Part shown: positions 42,043 to 49,293 of the stretch, piece after piece
Layout: each line of letters opens with the position of its first letter
Position numbering within the stretch: position 1 is the first letter of the stretch
From: Alistipes sp. UBA934
GTDB taxonomy: Bacteria; Bacteroidota; Bacteroidia; Bacteroidales; Rikenellaceae
Direction of reading: 5' to 3'
Length of the DNA: 64,000 nucleotides
Assembly (NCBI GenBank): GCA_002293535.1
Contig: DBDK01000010.1
Location: 65,067-129,066, forward strand
Translations under genes and position numbers: made by a program
Notes under the pieces: generated by a model
Database searches by the model: none
What the model saw: the letters and a program-made list of their open reading frames with translations, nothing else
What the model was told of the DNA's origin: nothing

Positions 42043-42773
42043 AGAAAGTTTTGAAAATCACACTGATCGTGCTCGCCGTTTTGGTCGGGCTCGTGCTATT
42101 GGCTTATGGGGCTATGTTTCTGAAACTTAAGCACGAAACCTCCGGTTTTGCTCCAATTGAGACAGGCCGCGTGATGGACAACATCTATGTGGTGAAGGAT
42201 GATTTCTCGAACGTCTACATCCTGCGTGACAGCCTTGCGGGATACGTCGTGATCGATGCGGGCAATTCACCGCGTGTGGTGGCCGAGCAAATGAATACGC
42301 TTGGCATTGATCCACAAGAAGTTACCACGGTACTGCTAACCCACTCTGACAGTGATCACATCGGCGCGTTGGGGCTGTTCGACCACGCCGAACTCTATAT
42401 GGCGCGCGAAGAAGAACAGATGATTAATGGTACAACGGCGAAGTTCTTGTGGTTCGGGAACATGTTGCCGCGGACTGACTATATATTATTGGATGACAGA
42501 CAGATAGTGCATATCGGAGGACTCAAGGTAGAGGGAATTTTGGCGCCCGGACATACCGCCGGAATGATGGCATTTTTGGTGAATGACCGCTATCTTTTTT
42601 CGGGCGACATTGCGAGCTTGAAGGATGGGAAGATTGCACCTATTCCGGCATTTTTCGATATGGATAACGCTCAGGCACTCAGGTCGATTGATATTATTCG
42701 CAATCTACCCGGTGTGGAATATATTTTCACGGGGCACTGGGGCTGGGCCGAATATAAAACCACAACGAAATAA
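42039..42773 (+). CDS. membrane-anchored metallo-beta-lactamase-fold hydrolase
   Basis: A 244-residue protein with one N-terminal helix (about 5-28) and then an MBL domain. Its metal motif is LLTHSDSDHIG near residues 103-113, where the second His of HxHxDH is Asp. LAPGHTAGMMAF near 168, SGDIASLKD near 187 and TGHWG near 235 supply the other ligands. The anchor topology predicts a domain outside the cytoplasm. As the last gene of a coupled operon with steroid-type reductases it may hydrolyse a conjugate or lactone, but that is speculation. HxDxDH variants exist in other MBL proteins. Confidence 0.85.
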   Translation: MKKVLKITLIVLAVLVGLVLLAYGAMFLKLKHETSGFAPIETGRVMDNIYVVKDDFSNVYILRDSLAGYVVIDAGNSPRVVAEQMNTLGIDPQEVTTVLLTHSDSDHIGALGLFDHAELYMAREEEQMINGTTAKFLWFGNMLPRTDYILLDDRQIVHIGGLKVEGILAPGHTAGMMAFLVNDRYLFSGDIASLKDGKIAPIPAFFDMDNAQALRSIDIIRNLPGVEYIFTGHWGWAEYKTTTK

Positions 42774-42779
42774 GTTTTG

Positions 42780-42854
42780 TCGGGGTACCAGGATTCGAAC
42801 CTGGGACCCCCTGCTCCCAAAGCAGGTACGCTAACCGGACTGCGCTACACCCCG
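42780..42854 (-). tRNA. tRNA-Pro (anticodon TGG)
   Basis: The minus strand folds into a full cloverleaf: 7-bp acceptor stem CGGGGTG/TACCCCG with one G-T pair, and D arm GCGCAGTCCGGTTAGCG. The anticodon stem-loop CCTGCTTTGGGAGCAGG has TGG in the loop, and the T arm contains GGTTCGAATCC. Discriminator base A is at 42780. CCA is not encoded. It has its own -7 box upstream and is convergent with the MBL gene. Confidence 0.97.
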
Positions 42855-42865
42855 AAAACTCGGTG

Positions 42866-42873
42866 CAAAGATA
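42866..42873 (-). promoter_or_regulatory. -7 promoter element TATCTTTG of tRNA-Pro
   Basis: TATCTTTG ends 11 bases before the mature tRNA 5' end, just past the asnA stop, leaving only a few bases of 5' leader for RNase P. Confidence 0.65.
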
Positions 42874-42878
42874 AGAAA

Positions 42879-43883
42879 TTATTTCAAATAAATTCCGTGT
42901 TTTGCGCACTCGCGAATTTGTTCTTCGGGCCAAAGGCTAACCTGAACCTCGCCGATGTGGGCCGAGCGAAGGTAGAACATACAAAGCCGTGACTGTCCGA
43001 TACCGCCGCCGATAGAGAGCGGAAGACGATCTTCGAGTAATGCGCGATGGAAATCCATTTCGGCGCGAGATTCTTCACCGGCGAGGGCGAGCTGGCGACG
43101 AAGCGCCGCGGCATCGACTCGAATACCCATACTCGAAAGTTCCAACGCACTCTCCAGCACGGGGTTCCAAACAATAATGTCGCCGTTCAAATTCCAATCG
43201 TCATAGTCAGGCGCGCGGCCGTCGTGAGGTTCGCCATTTGAAAGTGGGTGGCCGATGCCTATAATGAACACGGCTCCGTGCTTTCGTGCGATCTGGTTCT
43301 CGCGCTCCTTGGGCGAAAGGGTGGGGTATTGGGTGAGCAAATCCTGTGAGTGAATGAAAGTTATCTCGTCTGGCAGGCAGGGGGTGATATGTGGAAAAAG
43401 TTCATAAACCTCAGCCTCCACCTCCCGCAGGGCGGCGTAAATCGAGCGCACGGTGGCGCATAAGTAGTCGAGAGTCCGCTCTTCAGGCCGCATCGTGCGT
43501 TCCCAGTCCCACTGATCGACATACAAGGAGTGGATGTTGTCCAGCTCCTCGTCGGCACGGATCGCATTCATATCGGTATAGAGACCATATCCGGGTGCGA
43601 TTTTGTAGGCCGCGAGTTTGGTGCGTTTCCATTTTGCGAGCGAGTGAACCACCTCGGCACGCCGGTCGCCCATATCCTTAATGGGGAACGACACGGCCCG
43701 CTCGACGCCGTTCAAATCGTCATTAAGACCGGTGCCGGAAAGCACGAAAAGAGGCGCCGTGACCCTCCGCAAGCGCAGATCGCGGGCGAGGATTTCCGGA
43801 AAAATGTTCTTCAGATAAGTGATAGCCTGCTCCATCGTTTCGGGAGCCAGTTTGGCGGCGTAGTCTTTTGGAATGCACAACAT
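42879..43883 (-). CDS. asnA: aspartate-ammonia ligase AsnA
   Basis: It makes asparagine from aspartate, ammonia and ATP. The fold is that of class II aminoacyl-tRNA synthetases. The 334 residues carry RRVTAPLFVLSGTGLNDDLNGVERAV near 39-64, VHSLAKWKR near 80, YTDMNAIRADEELDNIHSLYVDQWDWE near 102-128 and a C-terminal SIGGGIGQSRLCMF motif. This ammonia-dependent form is common in gut anaerobes. It follows ruvB by 2 bases. Confidence 0.96.
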   Translation of the reverse strand: MLCIPKDYAAKLAPETMEQAITYLKNIFPEILARDLRLRRVTAPLFVLSGTGLNDDLNGVERAVSFPIKDMGDRRAEVVHSLAKWKRTKLAAYKIAPGYGLYTDMNAIRADEELDNIHSLYVDQWDWERTMRPEERTLDYLCATVRSIYAALREVEAEVYELFPHITPCLPDEITFIHSQDLLTQYPTLSPKERENQIARKHGAVFIIGIGHPLSNGEPHDGRAPDYDDWNLNGDIIVWNPVLESALELSSMGIRVDAAALRRQLALAGEESRAEMDFHRALLEDRLPLSIGGGIGQSRLCMFYLRSAHIGEVQVSLWPEEQIRECAKHGIYLK

Positions 43884-43885
43884 AG

Positions 43886-44872
43886 TTAAAAAAGGCTGTT
43901 TTCTTCGGGGCCACGCGAAAGGCCCAAGTGTTTGTAAGCCAGCTCGGTAGCTTCGCGGCCACGAGGTGTGCGCTTTAGGAAACCCTCTTTGATAAGGAAC
44001 GGTTCATAGACCTCCTCGATGGTGCCGGCCTCCTCGCTGACGGCAGTGGCAATGGTACCCAAACCCACGGGCCCGCCGCGGAATTTCTGAATTATGGTCG
44101 AAAGAATACGGTTGTCCATCGTGTCCAAACCGCGCGCGTCTATGTTCAGCGCACCGAGGGCGTGACGGGTGATATCGAGCTCGATGTGGCCGCCGCCCTT
44201 GACCATTGCAAAATCTCGAACACGCCTCAGCAGAGCATTGGCTATTCGGGGGGTGCCGCGACTGCGCAAGGCGACCTCTTCGGCAGCATTGTCGTCGATA
44301 CCGATGCCAAGAATGCCTGCCGACCGTCTCACGATGCCTTTCAGTACAGGCGTGTCGTAATACTCAAGATGGCATTGGATGCCGAAACGTGCGCGCAGAG
44401 GGCTTGTGAGAAGGCCGCTGCGGGTGGTTGCCCCGATGAGTGTGAACGGGTTGAGTTCGATCTGGATGGAGCGCGCAGAAGGGCCTTTATCCAGCACAAT
44501 GTCGATCTTATAGTCCTCCATTGCCGAGTAGAGATACTCCTCGATGATGGGACTGAGGCGGTGGATCTCGTCGATGAAGAGCACGTCGCCCTTCGCCAGA
44601 TTGGTAAGCAAGCCTGCAAGGTCGCCCGGCTTGTCCAAAACGGGGCCGGAGGTAACTTTTAGCGAGGCGCCCATCTCGGTGGCGATGATGTTGGCCAGCG
44701 TGGTTTTGCCCAGGCCCGGAGGCCCGTGCAACAAAACGTGGTCGAGACTCTCACCCCGCAGTAGCGCCGCCTTAATGAATATACGCAGGTTTTCGACAGT
44801 CTTGTCCTGACCGTTGAACGCTCCCAACTCCCTCGGCCGGATGCTGTTTTCGAATTCGAGATCGCTCTCCAT
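43886..44872 (-). CDS. ruvB: Holliday junction branch-migration ATPase RuvB
   Basis: A hexameric AAA+ motor. It starts SIRPRELGAFNGQDKTVENL at 10-29, with Walker A GPPGLGKTTLA near 50-60, Walker B LFIDEIHRLSP near 97-107, and sensor 1 in LIGATTRSGLLTSPLRARFG. A winged-helix end has GLGTIATAVSEEAGTIEEVYEP. The length of 328 residues is slightly short of the usual 340. ruvA is 14 kb away at 58.0 kb rather than adjacent, as is common in Bacteroidetes. Confidence 0.97.
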   Translation of the reverse strand: MESDLEFENSIRPRELGAFNGQDKTVENLRIFIKAALLRGESLDHVLLHGPPGLGKTTLANIIATEMGASLKVTSGPVLDKPGDLAGLLTNLAKGDVLFIDEIHRLSPIIEEYLYSAMEDYKIDIVLDKGPSARSIQIELNPFTLIGATTRSGLLTSPLRARFGIQCHLEYYDTPVLKGIVRRSAGILGIGIDDNAAEEVALRSRGTPRIANALLRRVRDFAMVKGGGHIELDITRHALGALNIDARGLDTMDNRILSTIIQKFRGGPVGLGTIATAVSEEAGTIEEVYEPFLIKEGFLKRTPRGREATELAYKHLGLSRGPEENSLF

Positions 44873-44877
44873 AGTTG

Positions 44878-44885
44878 CAAAGGTA
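44878..44885 (-). promoter_or_regulatory. -7 promoter element TACCTTTG of ruvB-asnA
   Basis: TACCTTTG on the minus strand ends 5 bases before the ruvB ATG; divergent from the next promoter. Confidence 0.65.
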
Positions 44886-44897
44886 ACGAAAATTTCC

Positions 44898-44905
44898 TAT
44901 TTTTG
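44898..44905 (+). promoter_or_regulatory. -7 promoter element TATTTTTG of the FISUMP lipoprotein-purM unit
   Basis: TATTTTTG is 15 bases before the first ATG (44921) and 24 before a second in-frame ATG (44930). Confidence 0.55.
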
Positions 44906-44920
44906 TAACTCAACTAAACT

Positions 44921-45589
44921 ATGCTCATTATGAAAGATCTATTTCTTATCCCCGTTTTCACGTTGTTTGCGCTGGCAGGCTGTGGCGATGGTGGCACGTA
45001 TGTCGAACCTACAGGTCCGGTGACTCCTCCGACAACGGGCGACGATGCCACGATAGGCGGGATAACTTGGGCTACTCACAATGTCGGTGCACCCGGAACG
45101 TTTACAAGCAACCCTCAAGATTTAGGGATGGTTTACAAGTGGGGAGATATTGTCGGTTGGAGTGCAACGGATCCACTCACGTCGTCGCCCGCGGGTGAAT
45201 CCTGGGATACAGACTATGATGGAGACGGAAGTTGGACGGCGGAGGATGATCCGTGTCCCGAAGACTGGCGTGTACCTACTTGGCAAGAGATGCAGTCGCT
45301 GGTAAATGCTAATTTCAAATGGGGAACATTGAACGGTGTGAGGGGTGCTTCGTTTACCGACAAAACCAACGGCAATTCGATTTTTATTCCGGCTTCGTTC
45401 GGTCGTGAAGACAACGGTGACTATGCATACAATCACGACACGGGCGCATTCGTACGGTATTGGACCACAACCGCATATCCCCAGTATAATGGCAACTGCT
45501 ATGTGTTGTGTTTTTCGAGTTTAGGTGTGGAGACTCCGCAATGGGATTATACACAAAGAGCCTATTCCGTACGTTGTGTTGCAGAATAA
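44921..45589 (+). CDS. FISUMP-domain lipoprotein
   Basis: A 222-residue protein with a signal peptide ending LALAGC, so a lipoprotein. It has a short Pro/Thr-rich linker and then a FISUMP (Fibrobacter succinogenes major paralogous) domain. The domain shows GGITWATHNVGAPGTF, DLGMVYKWGDIVGW, DPCPEDWRVPTWQEMQSL, and an end with YSVRCV. The domain is widespread in Bacteroidetes surface lipoproteins; function unknown. It lies 6 bases before purM, which has no promoter of its own, so co-transcription with a purine gene is likely but functionally unexplained. Confidence 0.85.
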   Translation: MLIMKDLFLIPVFTLFALAGCGDGGTYVEPTGPVTPPTTGDDATIGGITWATHNVGAPGTFTSNPQDLGMVYKWGDIVGWSATDPLTSSPAGESWDTDYDGDGSWTAEDDPCPEDWRVPTWQEMQSLVNANFKWGTLNGVRGASFTDKTNGNSIFIPASFGREDNGDYAYNHDTGAFVRYWTTTAYPQYNGNCYVLCFSSLGVETPQWDYTQRAYSVRCVAE

Positions 45590-45595
45590 TAAATT

Positions 45596-46780
45596 ATGAC
45601 TGAAATCTCACGCTATGGTCTGCGGGGCGTATCTTCGGACAAGGAGGACGTGCACGCAGCGATAAAGAACGTCGATAAAGGGCTCTACCCGAAGGCATTC
45701 TGTAAGATCATACCCGACCTGCTGAGCGGGGATGAGGCAAGTTGTCTTGTAATGCACGCCGACGGAGCGGGTACGAAATCCTCACTGGCCTATGCGTATT
45801 GGCGCGAAACAGGTGACCTGAGTGTGTGGAAAGGTGTGGCTCAGGATGCAGTGGTTATGAATACCGACGACCTGCTGTGTGTGGGTGCGGTGGATAACAT
45901 CTTGCTCTCCTCGACCATCGGGCGCAACAAACGATTGATTCCGGGCGAAGTTATTGCGGCGATAATCAACGGTACGGAGGAGTTTTTGGCTACGATGCGT
46001 GATCTGGGTGTGGACATAATTTCGACGGGTGGCGAAACGGCCGATGTCGGGGATCTTGTGCGCACGGTGATTGTGGACAGTACGGTGACGGCGCGAATGA
46101 AGCGTTCGGATGTGATAGACAATGCTCGGATACAAGCCGGCGATGTGATCGTGGGGCTGGCATCATTCGGTCAGGCAATATACGAGAGTGAATATAACGG
46201 CGGAATGGGCTCGAACGGGCTGACCTCGGCGCGACACGATGTTTTTGCCCATTATTTAGCAGAAAAATACCCTGAAACCTACGATACGGCAATACCTGAA
46301 GAGTTGGCTTATTCGGGCGGTTATCGTTTAACGGATCGCATAGAAGGCTGTTCGCTGAATGTTGGGAAATTGGTTTTGTCACCAACGCGAACTTATGCAC
46401 CGATAATCAAGCGTATTCTGGCCGAATGTCGGCGTGAGGCGATTCACGGAATGATACATTGCAGTGGGGGAGGGCAGACCAAAGTTCTGCATTTCATTGA
46501 CCGATTGCACGTGGTTAAGGACAATTTGTTTCCTACGCCATTATTGTTTCGTCTGATCCAAGAGCAAAGCGGAACGCCGATGCGCGAAATGTACAAAGTC
46601 TTTAATATGGGCCATAGGATGGAACTTTACGTTCCTGAAGATGTTGCGGCCGATATCATAGCCATATCCGAGTCCTTCGGCGTCGATGCGAGGATCGTGG
46701 GGCACGTAGAAAAAGCCCCGCTAAATAGCGGGGCTCAAGTTACGATCGGAGAATTTGTCTATTCCCAGGGATTGCCCTGA
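45596..46780 (+). CDS. purM: phosphoribosylformylglycinamidine cyclo-ligase (AIR synthase) PurM
   Basis: PurM closes the imidazole ring in purine synthesis. The 394-residue product follows the Bacteroidetes form: RYGLRGVSSDKEDVHAAIKN at the start, then NIMHADGAGTKS-type wording as VMHADGAGTKSSLAYAYW. DDLLCVGAVDNILLSSTIGRNK, STGGETADVGDLVRTV and HCSGGGQTKVLHF follow. This type is longer than the E. coli enzyme (345 residues) and often annotated simply as AIR synthase. The last 22 bases overlap the convergent lipoprotein gene. A strong hairpin lies inside the coding sequence near the end. Confidence 0.9.
   Translation: MTEISRYGLRGVSSDKEDVHAAIKNVDKGLYPKAFCKIIPDLLSGDEASCLVMHADGAGTKSSLAYAYWRETGDLSVWKGVAQDAVVMNTDDLLCVGAVDNILLSSTIGRNKRLIPGEVIAAIINGTEEFLATMRDLGVDIISTGGETADVGDLVRTVIVDSTVTARMKRSDVIDNARIQAGDVIVGLASFGQAIYESEYNGGMGSNGLTSARHDVFAHYLAEKYPETYDTAIPEELAYSGGYRLTDRIEGCSLNVGKLVLSPTRTYAPIIKRILAECRREAIHGMIHCSGGGQTKVLHFIDRLHVVKDNLFPTPLLFRLIQEQSGTPMREMYKVFNMGHRMELYVPEDVAADIIAISESFGVDARIVGHVEKAPLNSGAQVTIGEFVYSQGLP
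46714..46735 (+). terminator. GC-rich 9-10-bp hairpin inside the 3' end of purM
   Basis: AGCCCCGCTA and TAGCGGGGCT are perfect arms with almost no loop. They are preceded by an A run on the + side but followed by CAAGTT rather than T. On the minus strand the A run becomes a T tract (GGGGCTTTTTC), so the signal is better placed to end transcripts reading leftward from the susCD lipoprotein gene, about 40 bases after its stop. Confidence 0.6.
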
Positions 46781-47637
46781 GCAAAGCTCGTAATCTCGAA
46801 GTAGTCGTAGAACCAACCGAAACCACCTACGCCTCCCATCGTTTCGTCCACAAACACATAGTAATAGGAACTGATGGTCAGAACCTGGGTTTCAGGATCG
46901 TAGAAAGTTTCTGTGCCATCGGGATCGGTGAGCACATAGATCGAAGATGTATCGTCATAAGGTTCGCCGGTAGCCTGTCTTATAACCGGTACACCACCGA
47001 TAGTCATACCGGTTCCGAGAGGCGTTATCGAAGTGGCCTTTTCATCGACATCCCAGGTGAAGTTGAACGGGAAACCGGTCACGAAAGGAGCGGCGAAACG
47101 GAAACGGTTCACACCCTTGGCTTTTTGCAGGTTCATCTCGTGTTCGAATTCAAAGAATTCGCTCGTCAGAACACCTGATGCCCAAGTTTCCCAAATCAAG
47201 GGCTGTCCGGCATTTATCGTTACCTGCGACGGTCCGTAGAGAGTGGTCTTAGTGTTGTCAGTGATAGCAAACGAAATGGGATAGAATGTCCCCAGTTCAA
47301 GATCCGCAGGATCAAATGTCACGGGGATCTCTACTTTCTCTACACCCGATGCAAAAGTAACTGAAGTGGGAGCGGAGAAGAGCTCACTCTCGTCGGTAAA
47401 CGACAGGGGAACTGTCACGGATTCGCTCGATGCGTTTGTTCTGTATACAGCAACGTTGAATGTGGTTTGCTCCATTCCGAGATCGATGCGGGAGTTGTTG
47501 TCCGTATCGGCGAAGTGAATGGCCGGCCCATCGACCGTGGGAGAGGGTTCTCTGCCCTCAGACTCTTTACAGCCTACCACACCCACAATCAGGGCAAGCC
47601 CGACGAGACTAAATAATATATTCTTCATACGATTCAT
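46759..47637 (-). CDS. susCD-associated surface lipoprotein with Calx-beta-like domain
   Basis: A 292-residue lipoprotein (lipobox VGVVGC). The N-terminal half (about 40-145) has FAD..NNSRIDLGMEQTTFNVAVYRT and SSESVTVPLSF, ending in an ITDN strand, as in Calx-beta or BACON-like sandwiches. The second half starts at QPLIWETWASGVLTSEFF and shows an aromatic-rich fold with no family I recognise. It stands where SusE/SusF-type accessory proteins stand, third after susC and susD, and may bind the ligand at the surface. A second in-frame ATG lies 9 bases downstream. It overlaps purM at its 3' end. Confidence 0.75.
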   Translation of the reverse strand: MNRMKNILFSLVGLALIVGVVGCKESEGREPSPTVDGPAIHFADTDNNSRIDLGMEQTTFNVAVYRTNASSESVTVPLSFTDESELFSAPTSVTFASGVEKVEIPVTFDPADLELGTFYPISFAITDNTKTTLYGPSQVTINAGQPLIWETWASGVLTSEFFEFEHEMNLQKAKGVNRFRFAAPFVTGFPFNFTWDVDEKATSITPLGTGMTIGGVPVIRQATGEPYDDTSSIYVLTDPDGTETFYDPETQVLTISSYYYVFVDETMGGVGGFGWFYDYFEITSFAQGNPWE

Positions 47638-47651
47638 TTTTATTAGTTATA

Positions 47652-49268
47652 TTACCATACGTGTTCGGGAGAGTCCCCTGCAGGTGCAGTAGGTGCGGGA
47701 TTGCTCACGATGTTGGGGTTATAGTTCGATTCGGTCTGAACGATGCAAAGGTTCATCCACTCGGGAACATCGTCAGTGTTCCAACGATAGCCCGTAATGT
47801 GGTTCGTACCTGCATAGCTACGAGTGATCCCTTTCCTGAGACGCTTGATATCGAAAGTTGCAAAACCTTCGCCCCAAAGCTCGACGCGACGCTGCCACCA
47901 AACATTGTCCTGGAAAGAAACATTGCCATCGTACCTGTAGGCCGGGTTGCGGCTCTGAGCAAATGTGGTCAAAAGAGCCTGACCACGAGAAGCATCCTGC
48001 ATACCGGCAGCTTCGGCTTCGATGAGCATCATCTCCTCAACACGCATAATGGGCACCGAGGCGACTGTAGCTGCGTAAGGATTTTCGCGACCAGCAGCGC
48101 CGCCCGCAGCACGGAACTTCAGCGAGAGGTGACCATACGTCTTCGACGTGGAAGCTGCAGCAGCTTGATCTATATACTGAGGATAGTTGGAGTAGTTGCT
48201 AACTAAAGCTTCTGTACGAGCTCCAGCAGCCATACCATCCAGAGCAGGGTTGATAAAGCAATTCTTACGGAAGTCGGTTTCGGGAATGGTCGAGTAGAGG
48301 TGAGCGTCGATGCGCTTGGGCTGACCGTAGGCGCTTCCGTACAAACCACCTTTCACTTCGAGAAACATCTGAGAACCCCAGTTCGAGTCGGAGTCGTTCA
48401 TAAGAATGTTATCCGAGTTGGCGTTGAAAACCAAACCGAACATCCACGCACTGTTAGGCGTATTGAATGCAGTCATACGATCGGTGTACTGAGCCTGATT
48501 CATAGGAGTGTAACCGGCCTGAGCCTGCTTTGCATACTTTTCGGCATTGGCCCATTCTTCGGTTGTGAGATAAGCGCGGGCCTTCAGACCATACACAACA
48601 CTGAGGTCGGGAGTATATACATCGTTACGCTTGTAGTCCTTAATGTACTGTTCTGCCAGATCGAGGTCTGCGAGAATGAATTCCCAAATCTCATCCCAGG
48701 TAGCGTTGCCTGTTGTGGTCAGCTCTTCCATTGTGGTAGATTCGGTACGGATGGGAACAGTGAGGTCGTTGGTTTGGTTCGCGAACATACGTGCCAAATC
48801 CATATAGAACATAGCGCGCATAGCATAAGCGATACCAAGACCGTCGATTTGCTCGTCGAGAGGTTCTTCACCTGCAAGGCTGATAACCGTATTACAGTTG
48901 TTGATCCATTTGTAATAGTACGACCAGGGATATTGGCACACCAAGTAACCTGGGCCGAGGCCGGTAGAGGCGTAACCAAAGTGAGTGTACCAGTCGTTTG
49001 CTTCGATCATAATGTCCTGACCCATAACGTCTCTCATCAGGTAGAAAGAGCAATAGCCATAATCATAGGGAGTCGTGTCGCCTCCGCTCATCACAAATGT
49101 TCCAGACAGTGATGTCGTCAAACCATTGACAAAACCGTCATACACCTCAGGAGCCACACTGACCTGATCGAAAGTCGGACGACTATTCTGGGGCAGATCC
49201 TCCTTGATGCAACTTGCAGCAACCAAGCCAAAAGCCGCTACAAGAAGTATTTTACTGAACTTTATCAT
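47652..49268 (-). CDS. susD: SusD/RagB-family nutrient-binding outer-membrane lipoprotein
   Basis: A 538-residue surface lipoprotein (lipobox VAASC). The SusD-like N-terminal domain has the TPR-type helices WINNCNTVISLAGEE and AYAMRAMFYMDLARMFAN near 140-160. The RagB/SusD C-terminal part has NPYAATVASVPIMRVEEMMLIEAEA and VWWQRRVELWGEGFATFDIKR near 455-475. SusD caps the SusC transporter and captures the substrate. No glycoside hydrolase, sulfatase, peptidase or regulator is encoded nearby, so the ligand cannot be guessed; sugars, peptides and glycoproteins are all possible. The gene name is by family only. Confidence 0.93.
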   Translation of the reverse strand: MIKFSKILLVAAFGLVAASCIKEDLPQNSRPTFDQVSVAPEVYDGFVNGLTTSLSGTFVMSGGDTTPYDYGYCSFYLMRDVMGQDIMIEANDWYTHFGYASTGLGPGYLVCQYPWSYYYKWINNCNTVISLAGEEPLDEQIDGLGIAYAMRAMFYMDLARMFANQTNDLTVPIRTESTTMEELTTTGNATWDEIWEFILADLDLAEQYIKDYKRNDVYTPDLSVVYGLKARAYLTTEEWANAEKYAKQAQAGYTPMNQAQYTDRMTAFNTPNSAWMFGLVFNANSDNILMNDSDSNWGSQMFLEVKGGLYGSAYGQPKRIDAHLYSTIPETDFRKNCFINPALDGMAAGARTEALVSNYSNYPQYIDQAAAASTSKTYGHLSLKFRAAGGAAGRENPYAATVASVPIMRVEEMMLIEAEAAGMQDASRGQALLTTFAQSRNPAYRYDGNVSFQDNVWWQRRVELWGEGFATFDIKRLRKGITRSYAGTNHITGYRWNTDDVPEWMNLCIVQTESNYNPNIVSNPAPTAPAGDSPEHVW

Positions 49269-49293
49269 AATTTTACAATTTTAAGAGTTAAAT

